Of a stretch of 39,636 bases of DNA, positions 23,206 through 32,392 are shown in pieces; the stretch's first letter is position 1; each line of letters opens with the position of its first letter. The DNA is from Nitrospinae bacterium RIFCSPLOWO2_12_39_16. GTDB taxonomy: Bacteria; Nitrospinota; Nitrospinia; UBA9942. The stretch is taken from positions 1-39,636 of the forward strand of contig MHDO01000152.1 of assembly GCA_001805005.1 (NCBI GenBank), written 5' to 3'. The notes below the pieces were generated by a model. That model was not told the DNA's origin, did not search any database, and saw nothing but the letters and a program-made list of their open reading frames with translations. The position numbers were made by a program, and so were the translations under genes.

Positions 23206-23586
23206 TTATTTGGCAATCTTCTTTGAATACTGAACAACACCAGGCGACCAGCCAGGTTCCCATGAATGACATCTCTCACAATAAAGAGGCTCCCATGCTA
23301 TAATACCATTGTGACACTTACCGCACTTTTCTCCATTCATAATCAGACTCATATTGATATCATTAGCACCTGCCTTTAATATAAAAATATCTTCATGACA
23401 AACCTTACACTTAAATCTTATACGGTGAAACCAGTGAGGAAACATGACATCATTAACCCCTGCCTTCCTCATACTTTCAGCCTTGCTATTCAGTATTATA
23501 TCTCCATATTCGGCAAATGAAAATTCAGCTAAAAAAAGAAAAGAATATAATCCTAAAAGTAAACCAATTAAAATTCTAATTTTCAT
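23206..23586 (-). CDS. c7-type trihaem cytochrome (126 aa), first gene of the trihaem operon
   Basis: The signal peptide (LIGLLLGLYSFLFLAEFSFA) is followed by VMFPHWFHRIRFKCKVCH, GEKCGKCHNG and CERCHSWEPGW, three haem sites. The His-rich motif ahead of the first haem gives axial ligands, as in c7 cytochromes. A G-run with GGGAG precedes the ATG. A sigma-54 promoter candidate lies about 180 bases upstream (23763-23779), next to the NtrC-type gene. Its role is probably periplasmic electron transfer. Confidence 0.87.
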   Translation of the reverse strand: MKIRILIGLLLGLYSFLFLAEFSFAEYGDIILNSKAESMRKAGVNDVMFPHWFHRIRFKCKVCHEDIFILKAGANDINMSLIMNGEKCGKCHNGIIAWEPLYCERCHSWEPGWSPGVVQYSKKIAK

Positions 23587-23762
23587 TTCACTCCCCCCCC
23601 TTTTTTTATTTTATGTGTATTTTCACACTCTATGAGTGTTATATTGCCCATCTTTCCTTTTTGAACTTTATGTATCCTTAAAAATAAAACAAAATATTTC
23701 AACAAATTACATAAGCAGTTCACCTCCCCATGTTTTACAAAACAGATAAGTAGATATATAAA

Positions 23763-23779
23763 AGCAATTAATATGCCAT
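23763..23779 (-). promoter_or_regulatory. Sigma-54 (-24/-12) promoter of the trihaem operon
   Basis: On the minus strand: ATGGCATATTAATTGCT, with GG and GC exactly 10 bases apart and TTGC intact. Transcription would start near 23752, leaving a leader of about 165 bases before 23586. It shares GGCAT with the sites at 21876 and 19036. Confidence 0.72.
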
Positions 23780-23793
23780 TAATTAGAGGAGTT

Positions 23794-23845
23794 ATAAAGT
23801 CTATCAAGTTGAAAGTTAAAAGTTGCTTTATGACTTTATTAACTT
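23794..23845. repeat. Nested dyads upstream of the sigma-54 site
   Basis: ATAAAGTC (23794-23801) pairs with GACTTTAT (23832-23839), and AAAGTTAA (23812-23819) pairs with TTAACTTT (23838-23845). It could be an activator site for the promoter at 23763 or only a dispersed repeat. The remainder of 23587-23876 shows no gene. Confidence 0.45.
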
Positions 23846-23876
23846 TACAAACCTTATAACTATATTCTTTCTAATC

Positions 23877-25271
23877 TTAATCTGTAGCATCTGCTTTTAA
23901 ATATCCAATCTTCTTCAACCTATATCTTAAGGCATATCTGCTCAGGCTTAGAAGTTTTGCAGCCCTGGATTGATTTCCCCCGGCTTTTTTGAGTGCTTGA
24001 ATTAAAAGATTTTTTTCTACTTCTTCAAGTGGAACTCCACCTTCCGGAAGGACAAAACTTGATTGTTGCTGTTCTTCACCTTTTACAGGGACACCCTCTA
24101 CCACTTCAATAGGTAGATGCTCAATTAATATCTCATCTTTGCTCTCAAGGATAATCGCCCTTTCAATCACATTTTTCAGTTCTCTCACATTTCCGGGCCA
24201 ATGATATGAGAGAATAGCCTGTTCAGCCTTTGATGATAAACCTTTAACATCTTTCCTGAACTCCTGATTGAACTTATCTATAAAGTACTTAGCAAGAATT
24301 AGTATATCTCCTTTTCTCGCCCTCAGCGGCAGTATAAAAATCGGTATTACTCTGAGGCGGTAATATAAATCCTCTCTGAACCTCCCATTCTTAATCTCTT
24401 CTTTTAGATTCTTATTGGTTGCCGCTATAATCCTGACATCCACCTCAATATCCGAAGCCCCTCCAACCCTCTTAAACCGCTTATTCTCAATAAATTTTAA
24501 CAGTTTCGTCTGTGTCATAAGTAGCATATCTCCGATTTCATCAAGAAGGACACTCCCGCCATCTGCAAGCTCAAATAGCCCTATTTTTTTCGCCTTTGCA
24601 TCTGTAAATGCGCCTTTTTCATAGCCAAAAAGCTCACTCTCAACAAGTGTATCTGGCAATGCAGTGCAATTTATATCCATGAATGGTCTTGCTGACCGTC
24701 TGCTCGCATAATGTATAGCCCTTCCTACAAGGTCTTTACCTGTCCCGCTCTCCCCTTCTATTAAAACAGTAGTTGCATCGCTCTGAACTATCTTTTGAAT
24801 CATGTCCAGAACATCTTTAATCTCTTTACTCTCCCCGATTATACTATCAATACTGTGGGTCTTCTTTTCCTTTTCAAGTCGCCATGTAACCTCCCTGTTG
24901 ACCCTTTTAGACTCAATAGCCTTCTTTGCAATTATAGCGACCTCAGTGAGGTTAAAGGGCTTGCTGATATAATCATAAGCCCCAAGCTTCATGGCAGTTA
25001 CTGCTGTATCAACTGAACCTGAGCCTGTAATCATAATTACAGGGATATCTTCATTTAAACCAATAATTTCCTTCAATATCTGAATTCCACCTATATCAGG
25101 CAAGAAGACATCAACAAATGCGATATCCGGCATATCTTCCCTTATAGAATTGATTGCCGATTCGCCATTTTCTGCAGTCTTGACTTCAAAGCCCTCTTTT
25201 GTCAGTTTTTCCTGCAATGTCCATGCAATAATATTTTCATCATCAACTATCAACGCCCTTGCCTTTTTCAT
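23877..25271 (-). CDS. NtrC-family sigma-54 response regulator
   Basis: A 464-aa regulator in three parts. The receiver is about 1-120, with DDE near 10-12 and phospho-acceptor D54. The AAA+ domain is about 140-380: Walker A GESGTGKD at 173-180, ESELFGYEKGAFTDA at 211-225 with the sigma-54-contacting GAFTDA loop, and Walker B VLLDEIGDM. A C-terminal Fis-type HTH (GNQSRAAKLLSLSRYALRYR) completes it. It should activate sigma-54 promoters when phosphorylated by the kinase whose gene precedes it with a 4-bp overlap. Three sigma-54 site candidates in the adjacent cytochrome locus are its likely targets. All motifs needed for activation are present. Confidence 0.95.
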   Translation of the reverse strand: MKKARALIVDDENIIAWTLQEKLTKEGFEVKTAENGESAINSIREDMPDIAFVDVFLPDIGGIQILKEIIGLNEDIPVIMITGSGSVDTAVTAMKLGAYDYISKPFNLTEVAIIAKKAIESKRVNREVTWRLEKEKKTHSIDSIIGESKEIKDVLDMIQKIVQSDATTVLIEGESGTGKDLVGRAIHYASRRSARPFMDINCTALPDTLVESELFGYEKGAFTDAKAKKIGLFELADGGSVLLDEIGDMLLMTQTKLLKFIENKRFKRVGGASDIEVDVRIIAATNKNLKEEIKNGRFREDLYYRLRVIPIFILPLRARKGDILILAKYFIDKFNQEFRKDVKGLSSKAEQAILSYHWPGNVRELKNVIERAIILESKDEILIEHLPIEVVEGVPVKGEEQQQSSFVLPEGGVPLEEVEKNLLIQALKKAGGNQSRAAKLLSLSRYALRYRLKKIGYLKADATD

Positions 25272-26815
25272 AATAAAACCTCACTATCGTTATATTCGGC
25301 ATCTTCCTCAACTATATTTAATGAATTCTCAAGGGGTAATACTATTACAAACTTACTACCTTTGTCAACAACACTTTCTACCTTAATTGTCCCCTTATGT
25401 TTTTCCACTATCCTTAAGCTGATTGGCAGTCCCAACCCGCTGCCATCCTTCTTTGTCGTAAAAAACGGGGTAAATATATTCTTTATAATTTCAGGAGAAA
25501 TACCGCATCCTGTATCAGAAATCTCTATCTGAATGTATTCGCAGCCATTGGGTTTATCTGTTGATGTTGTAATTGTCAGCTTGCCATTTTCCTTCATAGA
25601 TTCAACAGCATTGAGGCAGACATTGAGTAATACCTGCTGCATCTTCTCTCCATCAATCAAGATATTTGGAATATTACTAAGGCTTGTGTCAATAGATATT
25701 TTACCCTTTCTGCACTTGAATTCAAGCAGATTAATTGTATCTGTTATCAGTTTATTCAAATCGTGCATCTTTGGATTTACAACAATAGGCTTTGAGAACA
25801 TGAGAAGGTCTTTTAGCATTGAATCCAACCTCTGAACCTCCTTAACTATCATATTAATAATCTCCTTTTTGGGGTCATCTGACGGAAGATCTTCATCAAT
25901 CAGTTGAACTGCACCACTGATTCCAGTAATAGGGTTTTTTATCTCATGTGCCAAAACAGCCGATATCCTGCCGAGAGATGCGAGGTGGCTCTCCTGTTTC
26001 AGCCTGTCAAGCATTATATTAAAATGCCTTGCCATATATCCAATCTCATCATTTGACTTCAAACCAATCCTCTGGTTTTTATTGCCATGTTCAATCTCCT
26101 TTATTGTCTTAATAACTGCATTCAGCGGCTTAGAAACCAGATTATAAACAATCCAGCTTATTACAATTACCAAAATGATTACAGTAGCTACAGATATCCA
26201 TAACATGATAATAAGGTGGTTATTTAGATGCTCAGCAAATTTTTCGTCGGATAAGGAAATTTTTAAAATACCACGAATCTTTTCTTTATCGCCATGACAT
26301 TTATGACATGCAGGCTTATTTAAAACTGGCAGATAATAATCATAGAAAACCTTTCCGTTTTTATCATAGCCATAGAACTCTTTCTCCTTCCCTTCTCTCA
26401 AGACATCTTTTATCTTCTCATCGCTGACCACATCTGCCTTTCCCTCTTCTAAATTCATATACTCCTCTATGACATCATGGGAAAATTGGTAAATCTCCTT
26501 TACCTTATAAAATGTCTCAAAATCCTTAAATGCCTCTTTTCCGTTTGTTCTGATTACCTGTAAATTTTTTATCCCTGGAATTTTTTTAAATTTATGGATT
26601 AGATCTCGGACAATAAAAGGCCTTTTTCCCTCCATTTCTTTTTCTATCATTGTAGAAATAGAATTTGCATATACCTTCGTCTTGGTAAGCCAGTCGTCAT
26701 GGAATATGTCCCTCTCCATTCTTTCTACGGTATATATCATGATGGAAAAAATTATGACAATAGCTATAATGATTGGCAATATTATTTTTACCTGCAGTCT
26801 GTTAAAAAAAATCAT
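25268..26815 (-). CDS. Sensor histidine kinase with periplasmic haem-c (CXXCH) domain
   Basis: A 515-aa membrane kinase. TM1 is about 10-29 and TM2 about 201-224. The periplasmic domain between them contains ACHKCHG at 169-175, a covalent haem-c site. HAMP is about 225-275. HisKA has phospho-acceptor H290 (AVLAHEIKNP). The ATPase has LNVCLNAVESM (N box), DTGCGIS and GSGLGLPI. A haem in the sensor suggests redox or gas sensing. The flanking pattern (YLPV...CHKCHG...RGILKISLS) recurs in the chemoreceptor at 33834-35354. It is translationally coupled to the NtrC-type regulator (4-bp overlap). Output should be cytochrome expression through sigma-54 (inference). Confidence 0.92.
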   Translation of the reverse strand: MIFFNRLQVKIILPIIIAIVIIFSIMIYTVERMERDIFHDDWLTKTKVYANSISTMIEKEMEGKRPFIVRDLIHKFKKIPGIKNLQVIRTNGKEAFKDFETFYKVKEIYQFSHDVIEEYMNLEEGKADVVSDEKIKDVLREGKEKEFYGYDKNGKVFYDYYLPVLNKPACHKCHGDKEKIRGILKISLSDEKFAEHLNNHLIIMLWISVATVIILVIVISWIVYNLVSKPLNAVIKTIKEIEHGNKNQRIGLKSNDEIGYMARHFNIMLDRLKQESHLASLGRISAVLAHEIKNPITGISGAVQLIDEDLPSDDPKKEIINMIVKEVQRLDSMLKDLLMFSKPIVVNPKMHDLNKLITDTINLLEFKCRKGKISIDTSLSNIPNILIDGEKMQQVLLNVCLNAVESMKENGKLTITTSTDKPNGCEYIQIEISDTGCGISPEIIKNIFTPFFTTKKDGSGLGLPISLRIVEKHKGTIKVESVVDKGSKFVIVLPLENSLNIVEEDAEYNDSEVLL

Positions 26816-27082
26816 AATTTGCCTTGCCTCGTTAGAAAATCACGCCTACTCCGTTAGACAAATTATAGAAAAAACTTTCTAACGGGATTTGCTTTGGCAT
26901 GATATTTGGATATATAACTTTAATTAAGCAATTATAATCTCCATTTATTTTAAAAGCAACAGCAAATAAACAACATTTACATCCCTGCCTGTCCTGTTTG
27001 CCAGCAGGTAGGTCTAATATATTATTACAATCTGTGTCTTTTAATACACATTAATGTTGCATATAGCACAAATTTTTTAAAT
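26816..27082. other. Divergent intergenic region between kinase and HD-GYP regulator
   Basis: It contains an exact inverted repeat CCGTTAGA (26851-26858) and TCTAACGG (26878-26885), with another CGTTAGA at 26830, possibly an operator. A sigma-54-like sequence TTGGCATGATATTTGGA at 26895 has GG instead of GC at -12. A dispersed palindrome CCTGCCTG...CCAGCAGG lies at about 26985-27011. No gene is seen. Confidence 0.5.
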
Positions 27083-28243
27083 ATGGAAAAAAGAACCGTT
27101 TTTATTATAGATGATGAGGAGATTATAAGAAAGACCCTCTCTATCCATCTGACAAAGGGAAATTATTCGGTCATTCAGTCAGCTGGCGGCTCTGGGATAT
27201 TTGAGGAGCTAAAAAATAACAATTATGAGCTTGTTATCAGTGATATCAGAATGCCTGAGGTTAATGGGCTGCAGATATTAGAATATGTCAAGAAGAATTA
27301 TGCTAATATCCCTGTCCTAATCCTCACAGGTTTGATGGATTTCAATATTACCATTGAAGCCATGAAAATGGGTGCCTTTGATTTCCTTATAAAACCAATT
27401 ACGAAAGAGCACCTCTTAAATACTGTCCAGAACGCACTTCATAATAGAGACCTCCTTATTCAGAATAAAAAATTAGAAAAAGAAAATCTTGAATATCGCA
27501 CCATTCTGGAAAATAAGGTAGAAGAGAGAACAGAGCAGCTCAACAAAAAGACTGTTGAACTTGAAAATGCTTATGAAACACTGCAAAAAATGAATTTTCA
27601 GATGGTAAAGGTGCTTGCTGAGGCAATTGAAGCAAAAGATAAGTATACGAGGGGGCATTGTGACAGAATGCGTTTCATCTGCCTTAAGATTGGTGAATTA
27701 CTTGGTATTTCAGGAGGGGAAAGGACTGACCTTGAATTTGCCGCCATCCTGCACGACCTTGGTAAAATTGGAATTGCCGATTCAATCTTAAACAAGATAG
27801 ACACCCTTAATGAAAATGAGTTTGATATGATAAAAGAACACTCTTTAATTGGCGAGAAGATTATCTCGGAGATAAGCACATTTAAAAATGTAAGCATGAT
27901 TATAAAACATCACCATGAAAATTATGATGGAAGCGGATATCCGGGAGGACTCAAAGGCAGCCAGATCCCCCTCCTCTCACGAATTATTGCAGTAGCGGAT
28001 GTATTTGATGCGCTGACAAGTAAACGCCCATATCGTGAATCCCTCTCCATAGAGAGTGCCATTTCTGAGATAAAAAATATATCTGGGACAAAATTGGACC
28101 CGTCTATTGTCCAGCTTCTAATCAACAACAAAGAGTACACAAAACTAAAACCTAATCAGCCACAGAAACACAGTGACACAGAGGAAAAAAATAAATTATT
28201 AAAAAAATCTCTGTGTCTCCATGCCTATGGCAATTCTCTGTAA
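27083..28243 (+). CDS. HD-GYP response regulator (c-di-GMP phosphodiesterase)
   Basis: A 386-aa cytoplasmic regulator. The receiver is about 1-120 (IIDDEE, D54 in SDIRMP, K at KPI). A coiled-coil linker with KVEERTEQLNKK follows. The HD-GYP domain (about 170-345) carries RGHCDRM, ILHDLGKIGIAD, HSLIGEKII, HHHENYDGSGYPGGLKG and AVADVFDALTSKRPYR. Such enzymes hydrolyse c-di-GMP, linking a signal to biofilm, motility or surface behaviour. The last 30 or so residues (QKHSDTEEKNKLLKKSLCLH) are translated palindromic repeat DNA, not part of the domain. The kinase gene starts 15 bases later and is the likely phosphodonor. Confidence 0.93.
   Translation: MEKRTVFIIDDEEIIRKTLSIHLTKGNYSVIQSAGGSGIFEELKNNNYELVISDIRMPEVNGLQILEYVKKNYANIPVLILTGLMDFNITIEAMKMGAFDFLIKPITKEHLLNTVQNALHNRDLLIQNKKLEKENLEYRTILENKVEERTEQLNKKTVELENAYETLQKMNFQMVKVLAEAIEAKDKYTRGHCDRMRFICLKIGELLGISGGERTDLEFAAILHDLGKIGIADSILNKIDTLNENEFDMIKEHSLIGEKIISEISTFKNVSMIIKHHHENYDGSGYPGGLKGSQIPLLSRIIAVADVFDALTSKRPYRESLSIESAISEIKNISGTKLDPSIVQLLINNKEYTKLKPNQPQKHSDTEEKNKLLKKSLCLHAYGNSL
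28159..28231. repeat. CACAGAG palindrome read into the HD-GYP C-terminus
   Basis: GCCACAGAAACACAGTGACA on the left, CTCTGTGTCTCCATGCCTAT on the right. It is of the same class as 15116 and 39276 and adds a C-terminal tail to the HD-GYP protein. Confidence 0.8.
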
Positions 28244-28258
28244 TTTCTTATTGCTTGT

Positions 28259-30685
28259 ATGGATCAGGAAAAAACAAACCTCATTTTTACCATCCGCAAT
28301 AAACTTATCATTATCTTCCTTCTTGCTTCAATACTGCCATTTATTATATTAGGTTATACAACCTATAAAAAAGGTGAATCTATCTTAAGGGAAAAAATAT
28401 TCAATCAATTGAGCAGTATTGCCGATAGCAAAGAAAAAAAGATCAGGACATGGTTTATAGAGAGGTTTAATGATACAGAGATGATTGCCCATAATAGATT
28501 TATGGAAATAAGTCTATCAAAACTTCTATTGATTAAAAAAGATTATGAGCATAGAGGGTTTCCACCAGAAATCTATTATGGGCGACTATCTAAATATACA
28601 GAGAGTGAGGAATACAGCAACATCGTCTCTTTCTTGAATATGACAATGAGTCAATTTGGTGTTTTTTCTGAGATATTCATTTTAGATACCACAGGACATG
28701 TAGTCCTCTCTACAGATGTCAAAAGACTTAATGAGGATGAATCAAGTAATGATTACTTTAAAATACCAATTTTACAAAAAGAGGTTTATATAAAGGATGT
28801 CTATTATTCTGATAGATTAAAACAGCCTATTATTACATTTTCAGATGTCATATACGATTACGGCGGAGAAGAACATGGTGTTGTCAACGGCGTCGTGGTT
28901 GCAAAAGTAAAGGTAAATGAGATATTGGAGCCATTGGTTGAAGATGCATCAGGAATGGGCGAAACAGGAGAAGAGATTCTTGTCAACAAGGATAATATTT
29001 CATTATTGAATCTCAAAGATTTTAAAGATAGTGCATTAAAATATAAACTGCCGGAAGAAACACCATCAACACTGGCTATTGCAGGAAAGAATGGTATCAC
29101 TGAAGGGATAGACTATAGGAAAAGGCATGTCCTCGCAGCATATAGGTATATACCCGACCTGGACTGGGGATTGGTAGTCAAGATGGATATTGATGAGGCT
29201 TATGCACCAATTAATAAACTATTTAAGATAATTATTATATTCACAGCAATAGGTATCAGTTTTATCCTGTTCTTCATCTCACAGGTATCAAGGCGTGTAA
29301 CAGCCCCCCTAATTGAAATGAAGTCAATTGCCAGAGAGATTTCACACGGCAATTATCAAAAGGGTAATGATTATAAACTTAAGAGGACAGACGAGATTGG
29401 AGGCCTTGCCCATTCAATCAGGGAGATGTCTATAAACCTGAATAAAAAACAGTCTGAGGTAGAAAACTACAAACAGAAATTGGAATCAAGGCTAAATGAA
29501 ATATCTGAAAAGAATCTTAACCTTGAAAAGACATACCAAGAGCTTTATAAGACAAAAAACTATCTTGAAAAGATTATTGACCATTCAAAGGATATAATCA
29601 TAACAACTGATATTAATGGAAATATTGTGGAATTTAACCCTGAGGCAGAGGAAAAGCTCGGATTCAGAAAAGATATGATAATAGGCAAGCCTGCTTCAAT
29701 CCTTTACGAAAACCCAGATGAGAGAAAACAGATAATGGAGTTCGTCAATAAATTTGGTGCGGTCAGAAACAAAGAAGTCCGTCTGCTGTCAAAAACCGGA
29801 GATGTTCATCATGTAAGCCTTACCATATCACAACTAAAAAACGACTCCGGAGAGATTGACGGAACTATCGGAATATCTAAGGATATCTCGGAAGAAAGAA
29901 TGCTTCAATATAAATTAATACAATCTGAAAAGATGGCTGGCATCGGGACACTCGCCTCTGGAATTGCCCATGAGATAAACAATCCCCTTGCAGGCATTCT
30001 TGGCATGGCAGAGGCTATTCTTGATGAAAATGACCACATCAGGATAAACTCATACGCAAAGGATATAGTCCATTATACCCTTGAAGCTACAGCCATCGTA
30101 AAAGAATTATTAACATATTCCCGACAGACACAAAATGAATCCATATCAACAATTGATATGGCAGTCATTCTTGAAAATTCCGTAAAGATGGCAAAACATT
30201 CAGCCGACTTCTCTTTAATCACCATCATCGCGGACATGAAGAGGGGGTGCTGGATAAATGCAAACGCAGGTGAAATGCAGCAGGTCTTTATAAATCTTAT
30301 AATAAATGCAACACATGCAATGGAAGAAAAAGGGGGCAAGCTGATATTAAGCTGCTATAAGACAAATGATTCTATCAATGCAGTTGTTACTGACACAGGG
30401 ATAGGGATTAAAAAAGAACATCTCAAACAGATTTATAATCCATTTTTCACTACAAAACCAGTGGGCAAGGGGACCGGCTTGGGGCTGTATGTGGTATATA
30501 AGATTGTTACAAAATACCATGGGCATATTGATTTGATTTCAGAGGAGGGAAAAGGGACATCTTTCGTTATAACACTCCCGATTGCCGAAGGCATAGCCGC
30601 CATTCAAGAAAACGGCTCTGAGGGCAAAGATGTAGCATATATGGTTGACGATGCTGATAATTCACAGATAAATCTATTTACTTAA
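28259..30685 (+). CDS. Sensor histidine kinase: dCache-HAMP-PAS-HisKA-HATPase
   Basis: An 808-aa membrane kinase. TM1 is about 14-32, followed by a long extracytoplasmic region (about 33-320) of double-Cache type. TM2 is about 323-341 and HAMP about 340-395 (RRVTAPLIEMKSIAREISHG). A coiled coil leads to a PAS domain (about 440-555: IIDHSKDIIITTDINGNIVE). HisKA has H571 (SGIAHEINNPLAG). The ATPase has LINATHAMEE, DTGIGIKKEH and GTGLGLYVV. Cache domains bind small ligands such as organic acids. It lies 15 bases after the HD-GYP regulator gene, so the two should form a system. The C-terminal tail after about 780 is poorly conserved in appearance. Confidence 0.92.
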   Translation: MDQEKTNLIFTIRNKLIIIFLLASILPFIILGYTTYKKGESILREKIFNQLSSIADSKEKKIRTWFIERFNDTEMIAHNRFMEISLSKLLLIKKDYEHRGFPPEIYYGRLSKYTESEEYSNIVSFLNMTMSQFGVFSEIFILDTTGHVVLSTDVKRLNEDESSNDYFKIPILQKEVYIKDVYYSDRLKQPIITFSDVIYDYGGEEHGVVNGVVVAKVKVNEILEPLVEDASGMGETGEEILVNKDNISLLNLKDFKDSALKYKLPEETPSTLAIAGKNGITEGIDYRKRHVLAAYRYIPDLDWGLVVKMDIDEAYAPINKLFKIIIIFTAIGISFILFFISQVSRRVTAPLIEMKSIAREISHGNYQKGNDYKLKRTDEIGGLAHSIREMSINLNKKQSEVENYKQKLESRLNEISEKNLNLEKTYQELYKTKNYLEKIIDHSKDIIITTDINGNIVEFNPEAEEKLGFRKDMIIGKPASILYENPDERKQIMEFVNKFGAVRNKEVRLLSKTGDVHHVSLTISQLKNDSGEIDGTIGISKDISEERMLQYKLIQSEKMAGIGTLASGIAHEINNPLAGILGMAEAILDENDHIRINSYAKDIVHYTLEATAIVKELLTYSRQTQNESISTIDMAVILENSVKMAKHSADFSLITIIADMKRGCWINANAGEMQQVFINLIINATHAMEEKGGKLILSCYKTNDSINAVVTDTGIGIKKEHLKQIYNPFFTTKPVGKGTGLGLYVVYKIVTKYHGHIDLISEEGKGTSFVITLPIAEGIAAIQENGSEGKDVAYMVDDADNSQINLFT

Positions 30686-30700
30686 GGAAATTATAAAATT

Positions 30701-30797
30701 AACCACAGGTTTTTTAAACCGTTTAAGCCGTTTAAACCGTTTAAACTGTTTGAACCGTTTTTAATGAATCTGTGTTAATCTGTGTCCATCTGTGGTT
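30701..30797. repeat. Palindromic element with five 9-bp tandem units
   Basis: AACCACAG at 30701-30708 pairs with CTGTGGTT at 30790-30797. Inside, 30717-30761 is five 9-bp units: AACCGTTTA, AGCCGTTTA, AACCGTTTA, AACTGTTTG, AACCGTTTT. It sits between the kinase and CheR genes. Confidence 0.85.
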
Positions 30798-30834
30798 TCA
30801 TTAGGTTTTGTTCTTGACTTTTTACGAGATAGTT

Positions 30835-32370
30835 ATGATTGTGAAAGAAAATAGAGATATAACCAATAAAGAAAACCTGCTTATTGTAAGAGACCTGATA
30901 CAGAAGAGGTCAGGAATATTCTTTCCTGAATCAAAAATCCTTACATTAGAAAAATCTATTTACTCAAATTATCTTGAGTCAATGGCAAATAACTTTAATG
31001 AATATATATTGTGCCTTTCTTCAAAGAACGGAGACAGTTATTTTAGAAAATTGATTTCCTTCCTGACAACAAATGAGACCTACTTCTTCAGGGGAAAGGC
31101 GGATTTTGATATATTGAAGAATATCATCTTTCCCGAGTTAATTAAAAGAAAATCATCCAATCATAGAACTATCTCTATCTGGAGTGCGGCTTGTTCAACA
31201 GGCGAAGAGCCCTATTCGCTGGCAATTATACTGAAAGAACTTATTCCAAAAATAGAAACATGGAAGATTAACATCATTGCTTCAGATATTGATGAGACGG
31301 CAATCAGCACCGCAAGGAAAGGGGAATACAGTCAATGGTCTTTCCGCGGGGTTGATACTGCTACTATGAATAAATATTTTTATAAAAAAGGTGATACATA
31401 TAAAATAAAGGAAGATTATAAGACACTTATTCATTTTATAAATCATAATCTCATCTCAGACCCTCCCCCTGCAAATGAAAATGATAATCTTGCCTCCGCA
31501 GACAGTAAGCATGAATTTGATATTATTATCTGCAGAAATGTCACCATCTATTTTAAAAAAGAAACAACCATGAATCTCGCTTTGAAGTTCTATAATTCCC
31601 TTAATGAGGGTGGCTACCTTGTTGTAGGACATACCGAGTATTCAGCAGATAATTACAGTAAATTTATAAGCAGGGTTTTCCCGGTCGGTATCGTTTATCA
31701 AAAAGCAACCAATGGTGCAGCAAAAAATAAGACTACTCCAGAACTGATTAGCATAGAAAAAAAACAGGTTAAGGAAACTGACAAATTGCTGAACATTATT
31801 AAAAAGAGCACCCCATCATTGCCGAAAATATCTGACAATCTCAACTTACATGAGCATAGAAACAATTTAAGTGAAGAGAAAATCATATTCAATGAGGCTA
31901 TAAAGTATTACACCAATAATAATTATGACTTCGCCATTGATAGATTCTTCAAAGTCCTTGACATCAATCCAAAAAATGTGAGAGCATCCTGGATGCTGTG
32001 CCATATATCAGCCAACAGGGGACATTTTGAAGATGCTATCAAATGGGGAACCCGCTGTATTGAGATAGACCCCCTTTTCAAAGAGGCATATTATTCACTC
32101 GCACTGATTAACCTTGAGAGGAAAGAGTATAATGAGGCTGTGGAGAAGCTGAAAAAGGTAATCTATATTGATCCGAATTTCACTCTCGGTTATTTTACAC
32201 TTGGAAATATCTACACATTAATGTATCTACATTCCCAGGCAACAGATTGTTTTAAGATAGCAATCGATATTTTGTCAGTAAAGCCGTCTGACGAAATCGT
32301 TTTTCAGGCTGAACATCTGACGGTTAAAGAACTCTTAAACCTTATTGAATTGAAGTTCCGTGCATCATGA
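30835..32370 (+). CDS. cheR: CheR chemoreceptor methyltransferase with C-terminal TPR
   Basis: CheR methylates glutamates of chemoreceptors using S-adenosylmethionine. The N-terminal helical domain is followed by TTNETYFFR, the SAM motif SAACSTGEEPYSLAI, ASDIDETAISTARKGEYSQW and the late IICRNVTIYF and LVVGHTEY. The C-terminal 150 residues are TPR units (ALINLERKEYNEAVEKLKKV), as in FrzF/WspC-type CheR, and could bind the receptor or CheW. I choose ATG at 30835; an upstream in-frame TTG at 30808 would add 9 residues derived from repeat DNA. It is the first gene of the Che cluster. Confidence 0.93.
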   Translation: MIVKENRDITNKENLLIVRDLIQKRSGIFFPESKILTLEKSIYSNYLESMANNFNEYILCLSSKNGDSYFRKLISFLTTNETYFFRGKADFDILKNIIFPELIKRKSSNHRTISIWSAACSTGEEPYSLAIILKELIPKIETWKINIIASDIDETAISTARKGEYSQWSFRGVDTATMNKYFYKKGDTYKIKEDYKTLIHFINHNLISDPPPANENDNLASADSKHEFDIIICRNVTIYFKKETTMNLALKFYNSLNEGGYLVVGHTEYSADNYSKFISRVFPVGIVYQKATNGAAKNKTTPELISIEKKQVKETDKLLNIIKKSTPSLPKISDNLNLHEHRNNLSEEKIIFNEAIKYYTNNNYDFAIDRFFKVLDINPKNVRASWMLCHISANRGHFEDAIKWGTRCIEIDPLFKEAYYSLALINLERKEYNEAVEKLKKVIYIDPNFTLGYFTLGNIYTLMYLHSQATDCFKIAIDILSVKPSDEIVFQAEHLTVKELLNLIELKFRAS

Positions 32371-32392
32371 ACAAAGACTTAATTTCCTATAC

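Noticed and set aside
26895-26911. Sigma-54-like site before the HD-GYP gene
   Set aside because: TTGGCATGATATTTGGA has GG where GC is needed at -12, so it was not listed as a promoter.
30717-30761. CRISPR-like array
   Set aside because: The units are only 9 bp, contiguous and without spacers, so this is a short tandem repeat. No CRISPR array was found in the window despite the cas3 fragment.
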